Shown piece after piece: positions 1 to 11,216 of a DNA stretch of 64,000 nucleotides. The stretch comes from Paraconiothyrium sp. Pb-2020. Taxonomy: Eukaryota; Ascomycota; Dothideomycetes; Pleosporales; Didymosphaeriaceae. Positions within the stretch are counted from its first letter, which is position 1; each line of letters starts with the position of its first letter. The position numbers were made by a program, and so were the translations under genes. Under the pieces are notes generated by a model, which saw only the letters and a program-made list of their open reading frames with translations, made no database searches and was not told the DNA's origin. The DNA is taken from assembly GCA_022419385.1 (NCBI GenBank), contig JAJUBI010000008.1, positions 744,001 through 808,000 on the forward strand. The letters run 5' to 3'.

Positions 1-2
1 AG

Positions 3-644
3 ATCCACCCTTCGCTTCTGTCTGAGCTAGGCACCCCAGTCCCTCTTCACATCTCACTATCGCGAACACTGCAGATCAAGACAGATGGCCGAGAGCCTTT
101 TCTTGAAATTTTAACCACTTCCCTCCGGAAAGCAGCTGTGCGACCATTCAATGTCCTCTTCACAGGACTGAAGTGGGTTCCCAACTACGAGCGCAACCGC
201 TGGTTCCTTGTTCTAGGCATCGAGAAGCCGGCACAGGACGAGCTAAACAGGCTTCTGAATGCCTGCAATGACGCAGCCGAGAGGTCTGGACATCCACCGC
301 TCTACGTGGGTGGGAAGGGCGATGGGCCAATGGAAGATAATACTTCCACCAACGTCTCGACCAAGAGAAGGAAAAGCGTTCATGAAGAAGATAAGGCACA
401 GAAGGCCGAGTCAACCATTGACCGTACCCAGAACTACCACGTCAGCATTGCTTGGAACTTGACAGAGCCCGATCCCGAATGCATCACCCTTGCGCAAGAT
501 GTAGACGTGTCCAAGTTCATTGGTACCCCTCAGACGCCGTTTGAGGTCGTCAAAGCCAAGATTGGGAATGTCGTCCACAACATCGAATTGTATCCCAGAA
601 GAGCCAGCCTTGGAAAGAAAGGCGGTTTGCTAGGACTTGGATGA
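3..644 (+). CDS. USB1: U6 snRNA phosphodiesterase Usb1 (3' part, 5' end outside window)
   Basis: The frame is open from base 3 to a TGA at 642-644, giving about 213 residues; the start lies upstream of the window. Two H-x-S motifs of the 2H phosphoesterase fold are visible, HIS at 48-56 and HVS at 438-446, with the spacing and flanks of the USB1/Mpn1 family (PLHISLSRTL and NYHVSIAWNL). The family trims the 3' oligo(U) tail of U6 snRNA in the nucleus and leaves a terminal phosphate that stabilises U6. A lysine- and acid-rich insert (about 345-420) between the motifs looks disordered. The C-terminus is basic and glycine-rich. No intron is needed in the visible part. Family assignment is firm; the missing N-terminus cannot be judged. 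Confidence 0.88.
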   Translation: MHPSLLSELGTPVPLHISLSRTLQIKTDGREPFLEILTTSLRKAAVRPFNVLFTGLKWVPNYERNRWFLVLGIEKPAQDELNRLLNACNDAAERSGHPPLYVGGKGDGPMEDNTSTNVSTKRRKSVHEEDKAQKAESTIDRTQNYHVSIAWNLTEPDPECITLAQDVDVSKFIGTPQTPFEVVKAKIGNVVHNIELYPRRASLGKKGGLLGLG

Positions 645-3600
645 TCGCCATAGTGCAGTGTCCAGTACTTGGTGTGCATTGCATTAGCGCATGACAGTTG
701 CAGGTAGAATCCCTACCACGCCCCAAAAGAACTTATCTGCATTGCAAATAACGCCGTTTAATCACCGCGTAGAGCGTATGCTGCTGTATAGATCGTGGCT
801 CCGTCTAAGCCTTCGAATAAAATTGAAACACTCTCATGCATGCATAGATGTGTTTCACTTCGTTGTATCTTCCACGAACTACGCAGTGATGTGCCCTAAC
901 GGTCAGTAGTGAACAACAGGTGACAGTGTTTCTTCAACGACACTTCGCACAGGAGATGCATAAGTCGCATATACTGCTTACTGCGTGAACAACTGTCAAT
1001 GCTGCCATACTAGCGTACAAGTTTTACCACATCTCTTCAGCTCGTCATGTGCTAGGCAAACGGAAAGGCTGCATCAGGGAAACAGTCACGTGCAATTGCT
1101 TCCGCCGAAGCTCGAGAAGTATAAATACTCGTTCCATTTTCGTTCTATGGGGCTCTTCACACTACGTTCTTGTCGCTCCTGTCCTCAGGAGCACTGAAAG
1201 ATAACAAATCCCGATTCATGTCTTCCTCCGCGAAAGGGGTCTTGTTGATGGGAGTCTTCGAGTGAACACCACCACACTGCCATGCCCTGGGTGGGCTGTC
1301 TTGCGTGTCAAAAATTTGCTCAACCTCCCTGGCGCCTCTTTCGCATTTAATCGAAAAGTTAATAAATCATCGATGAAGTCTCGAAACCCCTTGACAGGAT
1401 CACATGTCCGGGGCCACCCGTCCCTGGTTCCAAACCGACTACTTCGACGTACATGAGTTTTTCCATGGTACCATCTTACACATAGAGTGCTGGATGGTCT
1501 CTCTCTGGCTCTCGAAGCACACGTTCGCAAAGGACATATCTCCTGTGTGCTGGTTTCAAAACATTCTGGAAACCTGCGATATTCTGACAGGCTATGGTCC
1601 GTTATAAAAATGTTCAAGGAGATGCTCATGGCTTTTTTTGTCACGCTCTAAAAGTTCGGCGAGAGCGATCATATGCCGGACGGTGTGGTACTGGCTTTCA
1701 AAACCACCAGAAAAAAGGCCAAACGTCTGTTTTGGCAGCGGTTCAAAAGTCGTGCTTCAAACGATATATGGTTTGGACGGACTAAGCAGGGTTGTAAAAC
1801 TCCTTGCGGGTGCCCTGCAGGACTTCGTCGCCTCTGTCTTGGAAAAGCACGACAAGATGGTAACATGTTATGGAGCTTTGTCGCCTGCTTGGAGTTTGTG
1901 CCATGAAGACTATTTGCCTCTTTCTGTACGGGATCAAAACAGCGGCATATCTCACCTACGTCTAGGAAGCTTCGCTATCTACTTGCAGACCAGTCTTCCG
2001 CCAGGGCCTGCAACCTCTGCTACAAAGACCTTGAGCAATGGAACACATGTTTTGGACGGACCCTCGTCAAGTTTTCTCATAGTCAGAGCGTATTGACACA
2101 TGAACCTTCACCCTCCGCTTCAAGCACCCGATGGACGAAGGAATGTTTGAGAGAAGCGTCGCGGGCTTTGGCTTCTTTCCATCGCGGTGCTGGATTCACG
2201 GCCCTTGGCCTAAAGGACGAATAGGAACGATGCATGGCCTGATGAACCGTCGCCTATAACGAAGTGTACTCCGATCGATATCATCGGCCTCGTTGGCCTG
2301 GTCCAGCATAAAACAGGGATCTGCGGCATGATCCTGGTCCACTATCACAGGACTCCAAATCGTTCGCTTCTAGCTGATGACTCGTTTCTTCCGCCTCAAA
2401 CTCCAGAAAGAAAAGATGATGTCCTAGTTGTTCGTTTTTTGGATACCAAATAACAACCATATACACTGATGTTGCGCTTGTGTGCTTCCAAGTCGCTAAC
2501 CAGAACAATGCATGGTCCCACCTCTGAGCACCAAGATGCTCACACACGCGTAGCTATGTAGCGCCCTTGCCTGTCCCAGAATTTTCCGCTGTTGCGAATA
2601 TCCTTGGTGCCCGGTGTCTCAAATCAAAAGTCCTGAGTAACTCATCTGATGCTCCGCTCTTGAAGTGCACCCTTTCCTCTACACGCCCCGTCCGCACAAT
2701 CTGTCCCTCCCTCTGTTTGAACGAGGTCACACACATTCACTCAATGGAATGCACAATACGTGCAGCTTACTGCCTCCAAAAGGATCTTTCGTACATCGAA
2801 TGTTCTCGTTCGTTGTCTCCAAATATCTTTTACATGGACATGCCTGTTGGGAAACACAAGGAGAATTCATAAATATGCATTAAAAATAACCGCAGGATGT
2901 TCAAAAAGATCTACCCTTCCGCAATATGGGTTTCTGTCGACTTCCCCTCTACCATATACCAGGAATTTTAGCTACTGAATGTCACTTCGAAGAACAATTG
3001 AAATACCTGAACGACTCGCAGATTGCAGTGGTTCCCGTTCAGATCCAAAGGTAGCTGCACCAGAATACATGCTGGCCGCCACGAAGTCATTTATCGACCA
3101 ACTCATGTGCCGAGCGGTGGGCTGTTCAAAACGATCTTACATACCTGATCTCTGCCATGGGCCGGCGCTTGCTTCGGACCCTTCTAATAATCGTGCTGAG
3201 CGTAGAAGGGAAGGATGTTGCGCTTTTATGTCCAGCAGCTTCTGCCTTACCCTCGAAAAGTCTGAAGTCGAACTGGACATGTGAGCCCCTTGGATTTGTG
3301 TACCAAAAGATGCACCTCGTCGAGAAAGAGCCAAAAGCCGATCGCATGTCTGCCGCGCAACTTGGCCCCTCAACTGTGATCATGCTTCACTTAGAAGTAA
3401 CATGCCTAAAGTCACTGTTCTCTTCCATTCTGTCAATACGGGAGCGTTGAACTATGTGAAACGGTGTGTGAGGGGCCCTTTTTAAGAAACGTGAAGCTTC
3501 CGTGCCAGGGTCCATCGCTATCTCTACCCATACACCATGATACTGCATCTTTTTCCTCATGCCACTCATGGCTCCCTTTCTTGTTCAAGGACAAGACTAG

Positions 3601-4033
3601 CATGAGCACAGCATGCGCTGGGTCAATTGCTCCTCCTTTCCAGAGAAGTAATGGCGGACGTCAATCCTGTCAACGAGGACAACGATGGGATCTGCTTGGC
3701 TGTGCTGCTTCACATGTGTGGCCAAGGGCCGTCAAATCAAACAACGATATTAGCATATCCTTCCCGTTGCCCATAGCTTTAACAGCAAAAGCAACATGGT
3801 GACCATCGCGCATCTTGCAGTCTTTGCTGATGGAATGATGAACATTCTTTAACACTTCAAGAACTCTCTCTTTGGGATCATGTTCCATCATAGCGAACGC
3901 TGCATTATCTTGGATAGTTATTCGTGATTGCAGCCAAATTCTCGCAGTGCTGTGTAAATCGGCCAGTTCTTATCATCATAGAAAGAGCAGAAGCCAAAAA
4001 AATTCTCTTAGAATTGAATATTAACCTTCGTTA
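645..4033. other. Gene-free stretch, 3.4 kb
   Basis: No reading frame here has a recognisable domain, a convincing start context, or splice sites that would join fragments. The longest open frame (1638-2096, +) is unlike any family I know. A TATA-like TATAAAT near 1120 has no gene behind it. Loosely similar short segments recur, such as TGTTCAAAA-x-GATCT near 2897 and 3122, which may mark decayed repeats. Confidence 0.5.
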
Positions 4034-7000
4034 TCACAGGCGTCGACGCGGGGATTTTCCACCATGATTTTCCAGCAATGTCGCCCATTCAGCTTGCCAT
4101 TGTTTGTGAGCTTCCCAATATCGCATTCCCCCTTTACAAGGTGCAATAGCCTTCGGATTTCCTGCTTTCCGTTCTTTTTCGACTACGTCTCGGCTAGCTT
4201 GCTCCAAACGTTCGCAATTTATCTCGAATGACCAGTCAATGTCACTGTATTGGGGTGGTTTCCCAGGGGCCAGAACGCGCTCGTCCAGCAAGGCTCGCAG
4301 CGGATTGACAGGGTCCACACATTCTCGGGATAAATATCCTTTTTCAATCAGAAAGTCCAGAGTTTGTTTACTATCGAGTATTGGCTCCTCGAAAGCTATA
4401 GCGAAATATTTTCTTGAGCCGTACTTGCTCTCAAGCAGCTCTTCCAGGTCCAGTCTTGTGTCTACGTGATAGATCGGCTTCGACTCAAAGCCAGATATGT
4501 AATATTCCCCAGTTATGTCGTTTCGTTCCGTCTCCAACCGCACGATCATGACTGTCTTTTGCAAGCAGGTCCGTCTAGCTGGACTCAGGCCTTGTGTACC
4601 AATCAGAAACTTTTGTAGAGGAGACCCTTCAGCGAAGAACACGTCGAGCATACTAGTTTCTACTAGTGTTGCATAAGGACTGCTAGTTTCGACACCATAA
4701 AAGCTACCAGAAAAGCTGAGCGTAGCCTGAAAGCGCATTGGTACAGTAGACCACGGATATGGATCTGATGTAGTTGGCCAGTCTCGATGCACGATAGCTG
4801 AATAGTGTGGAAGCAGGACCAACACTCGCGATTTTGACAGAGCTTCAATGCCGCCACATGTTTGCAGCAAGAGATCAAGAAATCGCCGGGCAGTTCGGTC
4901 ATGCCCATACTGCAATAAGTTCTCTGCATGTGAGAAAAGATGCCCGACTAGTGACTGATGGAGGAGGAAAAGAGTATTGTGTGCCAGGTCCTGGGGACGA
5001 ACGCATTGCAGCAATTCAACCATGAAATCAGCTGCATCGGGGATTATGGTAGTCCTAATTTCTATGTACATGCGGGTCAGCAATTGTATTTGCGTTTGAT
5101 ACAGCTCCTCGGAAGGCAACTGTTGGAATTGTTCTTGAAGTTGTGCGCGGAAACCAAGGAAGATAAGATCGGCGAAGATGTGAAATTTCGGGCGAAGCGC
5201 TTCTGGCCATTGTGTTCCTTTCCCAGATGTTGTCCGATTAGGCCTTCTCCCACAGGCTTTAACAAATACATCGAAAAATGCGGAAGCAAAATGTGGAGTT
5301 CGGAACTCCTGGAGTAGAGGAGAAACATATGGCATGGCCCTTTCGATAATCCAAGGGTCTTCTATAAGAATGTAGCGGCACAACAATGCCTTTGCTTCGC
5401 GAATGGCATGCTCTATTGCCGTTGTTCTGTCGTATTGCAATATGTCACGGCCTGTGGAGGTATTCAGCAAGAAATCAGCTGCACTTCGGTGGCCGAAAGA
5501 CATCATGAAGCGGTCCTCAACATTTCCTAGGATACGGGTTTCAAGAAGCCTTCTTTTTCCTTCGTCAAGTGCAGGCAGTAATCGTGGTGACGGTATACCA
5601 CTCGTTGTGATCAATCCACCGCACCTCGCTACCACGTTCGCATCGAAGCGGGAACATTCTTTGACAAGCGAGTATATTGATACGGTTTCTCCGCCCCTCA
5701 AGATCAGGTTTTGGATATCAACATTAGATTCCAACATAAACAGTAGCAGCATTCCGGGTGGCCAGTTGTTTTGATTGACTAGTAATGCGTTCAGATAAAA
5801 TGCTGTCTCTGCGCGATGGATATCACTGTCGCTGTTGTAACGTTCCCACATCGTCTTATACATGGGATGAAGTCCGGAAGGTAGTTCGTCGACTCTCTTG
5901 CACAGTGTCTTCCAACTCGAAAAATCTTCTGTGTCTGTCCGAATGTGCTCAACAACTAAATGAGCCCACAGAAAAACGCCCTCGGCTCGCAAAACGATGG
6001 ATCCAACCAACTCCTTGATATTTTGTGGAGATACTTCGAGATTGAATTCCAGGCTGCGTACTTTACTTGCAACATACTTTTTAATGTCTTTCGCTGTAAG
6101 ATCTTGAACCCGTAGGTAAGGATTTTGTCGAAGTCGATTCTCGAATATTAGCTCCGGGCGGCTAGACACGCAGATCTGCAGATTTCTGAGATCCCGTATA
6201 CTCTCTAACCACCTCATAAGACCCGTAATCTCGGTCGGCTTGGTTCGATCAATCTCATCCAAGCCGTCAATGAAGACACATAAAGAATAAGGGCAGTTAC
6301 CCACGACCGAAGAAAAAAGCGACTCGAGCTCCTGTAAGGACCAGTCGGAACTTTCTCGTTTGAATTGGAAGTCCCTTTGCCGCTCTTTCATCATCTGCCG
6401 ACAGATGTCGCGATTCTGGGCGAAGATATCGTAGAGGAGAGTGCACAGCACGCCTACCAAGCTTTTCTGCATACTGGTCCCTAAGCTCCAAATGAAAGCA
6501 GAGATGATCATCGTGTCGGAGCTGTTTTCTGAGAGTATAGCTCGGGTTTCCTCGCCTCCTAGCAAGAATTTCATCAGAGTGCTCTTCCCAGCACCGGCTT
6601 TGCCGCTGATCCAGTACGTGCCCGTGCCGCCACGAAGCCATGCGGGGAAACTGCTCCACTTCGGTACTTTATCGTCACTCTGTTTAGCCTTTTTAGGCTC
6701 TTCGAAGATCCACTGAAAGGTGTCTGGATGCGAGATCTCGATCGCATTCCGGCGCGCGTTCATTCCTGGAAATCGAAAGCTCTCAAGGAACTGCTGATAG
6801 GCAGTATCGCTGATCCGTTCACTTTCCGTCGTATCGATGAAGTCTCTCGTTTCTTGAGCACTCTGTATTATACGTTCCCGTGTTTCCTGCAATTCGTCTC
6901 TGATTGCTTCCTTGATTTGGCCAGACTGTCGGTCCACCAGGCCTTCTAAATGCGTCTGGCCCGCGATGAGGTTATCATGGAAATTTCTCAGGTCGTTGTC

Positions 7001-7480
7001 CAGATTCTGGAACCGGCCAAACATTTCAGATTGATCCTGTAACAATGTTTGCCGCAAGCTGATCAGAATCTCGGATTCCATGCGATTTTGTAGCCTGTCA
7101 AGCTGCTGCGTGAGCTTCTCAGTTGCGCTTTTGTACTTGAGTTGATAAGCAACACTTTTGCGAAGGATTGTCGCTTTCGAGGCCCCTTGGTCGGGCAAGG
7201 ATTTCTGTACTTGCTTATGGAGTGCGTATGATACCGTTACGATCTCGTTGCAGACCTGGAGAAGCGAAGCATCTCTTGGTACCCCATTGAGGACAGATGG
7301 CGTACTGAGCGTAGATTTAAGTTTCTTCGTCGCTGTCACGAGCGACTGTCGATTCGTCTCCACGTAGGCGTCCAACGAGACGCCATCCTTCATGCGTTTG
7401 AGGACTGCCAACGTTTCGGCCGAAAACTGGATCACCTGCATGATGTTGCATGCTAACGAAAGCCCAGCCAGAGGGTCCAT
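4034..7480 (-). CDS. NACHT-domain STAND NTPase (fungal NLR-like protein)
   Basis: Intronless frame of 1148 residues. The N-terminal domain (about 1-120, beginning MDPLAGLSLACNIMQVIQFS) resembles the helical N-terminal domains of fungal NLR-like proteins. A charged, probably coiled-coil stretch follows at about 130-225. The NACHT NTPase carries Walker A GKAGAGKST near 293-301, Walker B CVFIDGLDEID near 401-411, and VSSRPE near 438-443. Next comes the winged-helix/arm region common in fungal NACHT proteins (GVFLWAHLVVEHI near 501-513; SFGHRSAADFL near 661-671). The last 450 residues or so hold no ankyrin, WD40 or TPR repeats that I can see. STAND NTPases act as oligomerising switches in heterokaryon incompatibility and innate-immunity-like responses; the ligand and effector output here are unknown. 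All NTPase motifs look intact. Domain assignment is firm; role is inferred. Confidence 0.85.
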   Translation of the reverse strand: MDPLAGLSLACNIMQVIQFSAETLAVLKRMKDGVSLDAYVETNRQSLVTATKKLKSTLSTPSVLNGVPRDASLLQVCNEIVTVSYALHKQVQKSLPDQGASKATILRKSVAYQLKYKSATEKLTQQLDRLQNRMESEILISLRQTLLQDQSEMFGRFQNLDNDLRNFHDNLIAGQTHLEGLVDRQSGQIKEAIRDELQETRERIIQSAQETRDFIDTTESERISDTAYQQFLESFRFPGMNARRNAIEISHPDTFQWIFEEPKKAKQSDDKVPKWSSFPAWLRGGTGTYWISGKAGAGKSTLMKFLLGGEETRAILSENSSDTMIISAFIWSLGTSMQKSLVGVLCTLLYDIFAQNRDICRQMMKERQRDFQFKRESSDWSLQELESLFSSVVGNCPYSLCVFIDGLDEIDRTKPTEITGLMRWLESIRDLRNLQICVSSRPELIFENRLRQNPYLRVQDLTAKDIKKYVASKVRSLEFNLEVSPQNIKELVGSIVLRAEGVFLWAHLVVEHIRTDTEDFSSWKTLCKRVDELPSGLHPMYKTMWERYNSDSDIHRAETAFYLNALLVNQNNWPPGMLLLFMLESNVDIQNLILRGGETVSIYSLVKECSRFDANVVARCGGLITTSGIPSPRLLPALDEGKRRLLETRILGNVEDRFMMSFGHRSAADFLLNTSTGRDILQYDRTTAIEHAIREAKALLCRYILIEDPWIIERAMPYVSPLLQEFRTPHFASAFFDVFVKACGRRPNRTTSGKGTQWPEALRPKFHIFADLIFLGFRAQLQEQFQQLPSEELYQTQIQLLTRMYIEIRTTIIPDAADFMVELLQCVRPQDLAHNTLFLLHQSLVGHLFSHAENLLQYGHDRTARRFLDLLLQTCGGIEALSKSRVLVLLPHYSAIVHRDWPTTSDPYPWSTVPMRFQATLSFSGSFYGVETSSPYATLVETSMLDVFFAEGSPLQKFLIGTQGLSPARRTCLQKTVMIVRLETERNDITGEYYISGFESKPIYHVDTRLDLEELLESKYGSRKYFAIAFEEPILDSKQTLDFLIEKGYLSRECVDPVNPLRALLDERVLAPGKPPQYSDIDWSFEINCERLEQASRDVVEKERKAGNPKAIAPCKGGMRYWEAHKQWQAEWATLLENHGGKSPRRRL

Positions 7481-7674
7481 TTCAACGGGGCTACACGGCG
7501 CTTGCGCCTTTGACGCAGGTTACCAAGACACGCCCGATGAGCAATGAGATGTATGTTCTGGATTGAGGTGCTTGATGAGATGGAAGCGGGAAATGCGGCG
7601 GGCGGGGTTTATTTGTGCCACGAGGCTGAGCTGAGATGCAGCAGCTGCGTCTTCTACGTCTTCCACATGATTCG

Positions 7675-8792
7675 CTAGAGCAATCCCGGCAGGCATGGAG
7701 CCGTGGGCGGGAAGTCTGGTTTAATACTCGTAAATCGCCTTACATAGTGAGCGAACGAAAAACGTATCTTTATGAATGGCGAAATAAAGATCCCTAAGCA
7801 GATGAGGCCAGCTATGCCTTCTTCTACCACCTTCTCAGCCTCCTCCACGCTCTCCACGCGCTTAAACTTCCACGCCTTCTTCTCTTTCCCGACGCTTTCT
7901 TTGACGGCGCCTACAAAGGCTACAGAATGCCCAATTAAACCTTCATAGTAGATAAGAATACCTACAGCCTTACGACTCCCAGCGGTGAGCAGTTTCGCGC
8001 CGCCACCAGCTCGCCCACGGTTTCGGACTACGATGACGAACGCAAAGTCCCTCTCATATCGTTCCGGAACGACAGCGGCATCAAGCGCACGCGAAAGACA
8101 TACAGAGGGGACATCGGCTCCATTGTCCGGTGGGCCCCAAGAGGAGCGGTCGTGGCGACCACGGTGATTGGGGGTCGAACAAACAGCTATGCGGCCATGA
8201 CGCTCTCCTGGATACATCCATTCGTCGTCGTTGCCATCATCATCGGGCAGTTCTCCTTTCCTGAACAAGAATTTGCCCTCAATACCCAGTTGGAAGAGCC
8301 AACTCCATTCCTTAACATCTTTGCCGGTGAAGGGAAATGTGGAGAGGTAGATGCTTGATCTATGATATGACCGTTTAAATATGGAAGATCAGCAAGTCCG
8401 TCGTAATTGAGTTGTAGCAAATCAACGTAGGACTTCAGGAGAGGTTGAATTGGCGCTGGCACAGGGTCCTCCCAATAATCTGGAGGCGGCGGAGCGCGCC
8501 TTGTTCGGCGCGGTGGACGAAGTGCACCACGGCGGACAAATTCTGTGTTGTCCTTGTACCATGAGTCCTTTCTTTCGTTGCGCTTTAGCTGCGGCGGTTC
8601 CTCATTTTGCTCAGTGGAAGACGGCTCGGCTGGCTTAGTATTGATGGCGACCTCGAGATTCTCCGCCTTGGGCTGGCTAGACCTAGCCCTAGATTGCTGC
8701 TCGTCCTCACCAAGGTGATTAGATGGGGCTAGAGGCATAGTTGCTAGAGGGTGGATGATATCCCAAGGCTCACGGTCAATGTGGGAGGTCAT
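7675..8792 (-). pseudogene. Unrecognised gene with an apparent frameshift
   Basis: Two overlapping minus-strand frames look like halves of one protein. The N-terminal frame runs from an ATG at 8790-8792 (MTSHIDREPW) through a proline/arginine-rich segment to LADLPYLNGHIIDQA near 8360. The C-terminal frame opens just there (IYLSTFPFTGKDVKEWSWLF) and runs to a stop at 7675, with a hydrophobic stretch near the end (GLICLGIFISPFIKI). The two switch frame within about 20 bases, too short for an intron. This points to a one-base loss relative to the ancestral frame, or a sequencing error. A weak alternative is a 74-base intron with a GTCCTA donor (8357-8430). Near the 3' end a GTAAGG donor could add an intron and change the last residues. 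I do not recognise the family. Confidence 0.4.
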
Positions 8793-9230
8793 ATATGCTG
8801 GTACGAGAGCGGACGGGTCCGCTTGACGTGCGGTATCACCGCATCCAAATAGAGCCAAAAGACACCTTTATAGCTGATTTTGTGCGAGATTGTTGAAGAT
8901 GCATTGGCTTCTGCTTGATTAAGCTGAGCAGTGGTGAGATGGCCTAGCCAACGGGCAGCTGTCTAGGTGCAGCCGCTCGGAGCTGCAACAGAGCTGAACG
9001 AGACTCGAAATCTGCCTTGTAGTTCTCTGTCGCGCACGTTCAGTCCTCGCCTACCTCTTTAATGTGAAGGGTGGCTATACGATTTTCCAGCTACGAGGTG
9101 TTGGCAAGCTAAGAACAGGACTTTGCATGCTGGGGTGACTTGCTCTGTAATGGGCGTTCAAATCGTAGCTGAACATAATCTGAATCGTCTGCACAACCAT
9201 ACAAGAGTTCGTACATGAATTGGAGTCAAA
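8793..9230. other. Intergenic, no gene seen
   Basis: The 438 bases between the frameshifted gene and the 3' end of the metallo-hydrolase gene hold only short random frames. Promoter and terminator sequence is presumably here, but no distinct element stands out. Confidence 0.5.
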
Positions 9231-10379
9231 TCAGACGACGACCGTTTCCCCAATGTCACATAAACCAACATCCTTGCCCCATCGCAAACCTGCAGCCTCA
9301 GCGGCCTTCTGGAAACGTTGCGCTGGCTCTGTGACCGGTTCGTAATTCATACTGATGCCACCTCTGATGGTGCCATAGTGCATGCCAATACTCTTTTTGC
9401 TTCTCACATCATGATGGATGGCAATGGAGTCATCGGGCGAAGCATGCTGGGGAGAGAGGAGCGATCGCGGCTGGTAACAACCAATCGGTAGTAGAGCCAA
9501 ATCGAAGGGTCCGTAAAGATCCCCAATCTCTGCGAATGCGGGGCATGGTGGATGCGGCGCGTTGTGGTGCGAAGGCTCGTCATTCGATGTAACGTGGCAG
9601 TAACCAGTGTCGCCTGCAAAGAAGAGCCTCTTGCCCTCCTCAGACGGTTCTCTCACAACCCAACTGCACCACAGCGTGCCGTGGAACCCCCACGGTGTTC
9701 TGCCACTACGATGTTGCGCGGGCGTACTCACTAATTCCACACTGCCGATACCCTCTTTATCGACGCGTACTGTGTCCCACCAGTCAAGTTCCGTGACTTG
9801 TTCTGCTTTTATTCCCACACCCAAGCCAGTCAAGACTGCCTTAACACCTAGCCCGCAGAAGAACTTTAAATTCCCGTGGTGTCTCGCGTTGAGTCTTTTC
9901 AACGTATTCGAGTCGAGGTGGTCGTAGTGGTCGTGGCTAATACAAACAGCGTCAATTTCGGGAAGGTCCTCGAGCGGACAGGGCGGAGGCGTAAATCGAA
10001 CAGGACCGACCACGCCGTACGGCCCCACGCGCTCGCTCCAAACCGGGTCAAGCAATATCCGGGTGCCTCTTTGTGCGCCCTCCGGTTTTGTCGTCTCGAT
10101 CAAGAAGCTTGCATGCCCGATCCATGTTGCCTTCAGCCCATTGTTTTCTCCTCCGAAATCAGGCTTGCGAACTTCAACAAGGCCTACGCGGTCGGTGGGC
10201 ACAGCAACAAAGTTCTTGGGCGTGTTGAATCGCATGTTGAGAAGCTTGCTGAACGTACTGCGCGAATACGAAGGCCATGGGTTCCTGAAGGATGTCGGCG
10301 GAGCGCCAACATGATGGGCTGGGGGATCTTGAAAGGACTTAGGTCGGCGTGACGGTAGCGGCGTTACGGTTGTCGACAT
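9231..10379 (-). CDS. NAPE-PLD-like metallo-beta-lactamase-fold hydrolase
   Basis: Single exon, 382 residues from ATG 10377-10379 (MSTTVTPLP). The open frame extends further to a GTG at 10433 but contains no other upstream ATG. The metal-binding motif SHDHYDHLD is intact. It is preceded by WIGHASFLIE and DPVWSERVGPYG, and followed by RLFFAGDTGYC and GMHYGTIRGG, in the order seen in the N-acylphosphatidylethanolamine phospholipase D / yeast Fmp30 family. Those enzymes bind two zinc ions and cleave N-acyl-phosphatidylethanolamine to N-acylethanolamine and phosphatidic acid. The basic, serine-rich N-terminus could be a mitochondrial presequence, as reported for Fmp30. Length fits the family. Family is confident; exact substrate is inferred. 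Confidence 0.85.
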   Translation of the reverse strand: MSTTVTPLPSRRPKSFQDPPAHHVGAPPTSFRNPWPSYSRSTFSKLLNMRFNTPKNFVAVPTDRVGLVEVRKPDFGGENNGLKATWIGHASFLIETTKPEGAQRGTRILLDPVWSERVGPYGVVGPVRFTPPPCPLEDLPEIDAVCISHDHYDHLDSNTLKRLNARHHGNLKFFCGLGVKAVLTGLGVGIKAEQVTELDWWDTVRVDKEGIGSVELVSTPAQHRSGRTPWGFHGTLWCSWVVREPSEEGKRLFFAGDTGYCHVTSNDEPSHHNAPHPPCPAFAEIGDLYGPFDLALLPIGCYQPRSLLSPQHASPDDSIAIHHDVRSKKSIGMHYGTIRGGISMNYEPVTEPAQRFQKAAEAAGLRWGKDVGLCDIGETVVV

Positions 10380-11216
10380 GGCTCTTCTGCAGGAGGAGGC
10401 TTTGAGTACCGCAAGACCTCTTCCGGGAAACACATTTCGAAGGAGAGCAATGGTGATGTATACGACGGAGTTTAGACGGGGAAATGGACGTCACAAAGAC
10501 CCTTCGGCAAGACAATTCGTCCGCGGCACCGTTCGTAAAGACCAGGTACACTAAGCTGCTGCAGAACAAGACGACAATATAGCCTTTTAGGGTTTTATTG
10601 AACGTGGTGTATATCCAGAAGTGGTGAGCTTGCTGGAGAGCTCCCCACACGATGATGCCAACATTCCTGGAAGGCTGGAGCCGAGGCCGCAACAGGCGAA
10701 GTGTCACGTGGTAGTCCTCGACTTTTGATTGGGCATTCCCAGCACAACGTGAATCACCCTCCGTGGATTTCCAGCGCCCAAGTTTTGGGAACCCACCAGG
10801 TCCATCTTGGTGCGTCCTATCTGCAAGATGCGCTTTCAGACTAACTGCCTTGGCTATCGCTTCTCGCCACGAGAGGGACTTTCGCTCGTTGTTGCCGATG
10901 GACCGCCTGTCCCTCGGAGCGAGCATCGTTTCTTGCCTCTATTGCCGTCTTCTTATCAACGCCATGACCAATGAAAAGAGCACGAGGCACATACCCTGTC
11001 CCTAGCGTACGCTGCAGGTACCATCGCAGTTCGCCGCCATGGAATTGCTATTGGGCTCTTGTAAGATGACCTTCCTTATCCGGGAAAGAGCTTTGCGCGC
11101 TCCGACTGCATAAGTCGTAGGCCGCGGCCAAAAATCTAGATCCTTGGGAACTTCGCTCCATTTCTTTGGAATACCTCCTCGATTGCGCTGCCAAAGCATT
11201 CAACCCAGCGACCAAC
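10380..11216. other. Divergent upstream region of the NAPE-PLD-like and RNase T2 genes
   Basis: This 837-base region lies between the starts of two divergently transcribed genes and should contain both promoters. A 195-codon minus-strand frame (10339-10926) overlaps it but has no recognisable domain and runs into the 5' end of the hydrolase gene in another frame, so I treat it as chance. Confidence 0.5.

Noticed and set aside
1638..2096. 152-codon plus-strand frame in the gene desert
   Set aside because: No domain, no usual leader and no splice-linked extension; similar-length frames occur by chance in this window.
10339..10926. 195-codon minus-strand frame upstream of the NAPE-PLD-like gene
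   Set aside because: It overlaps the start of a well-supported gene in another frame and has no recognisable content.
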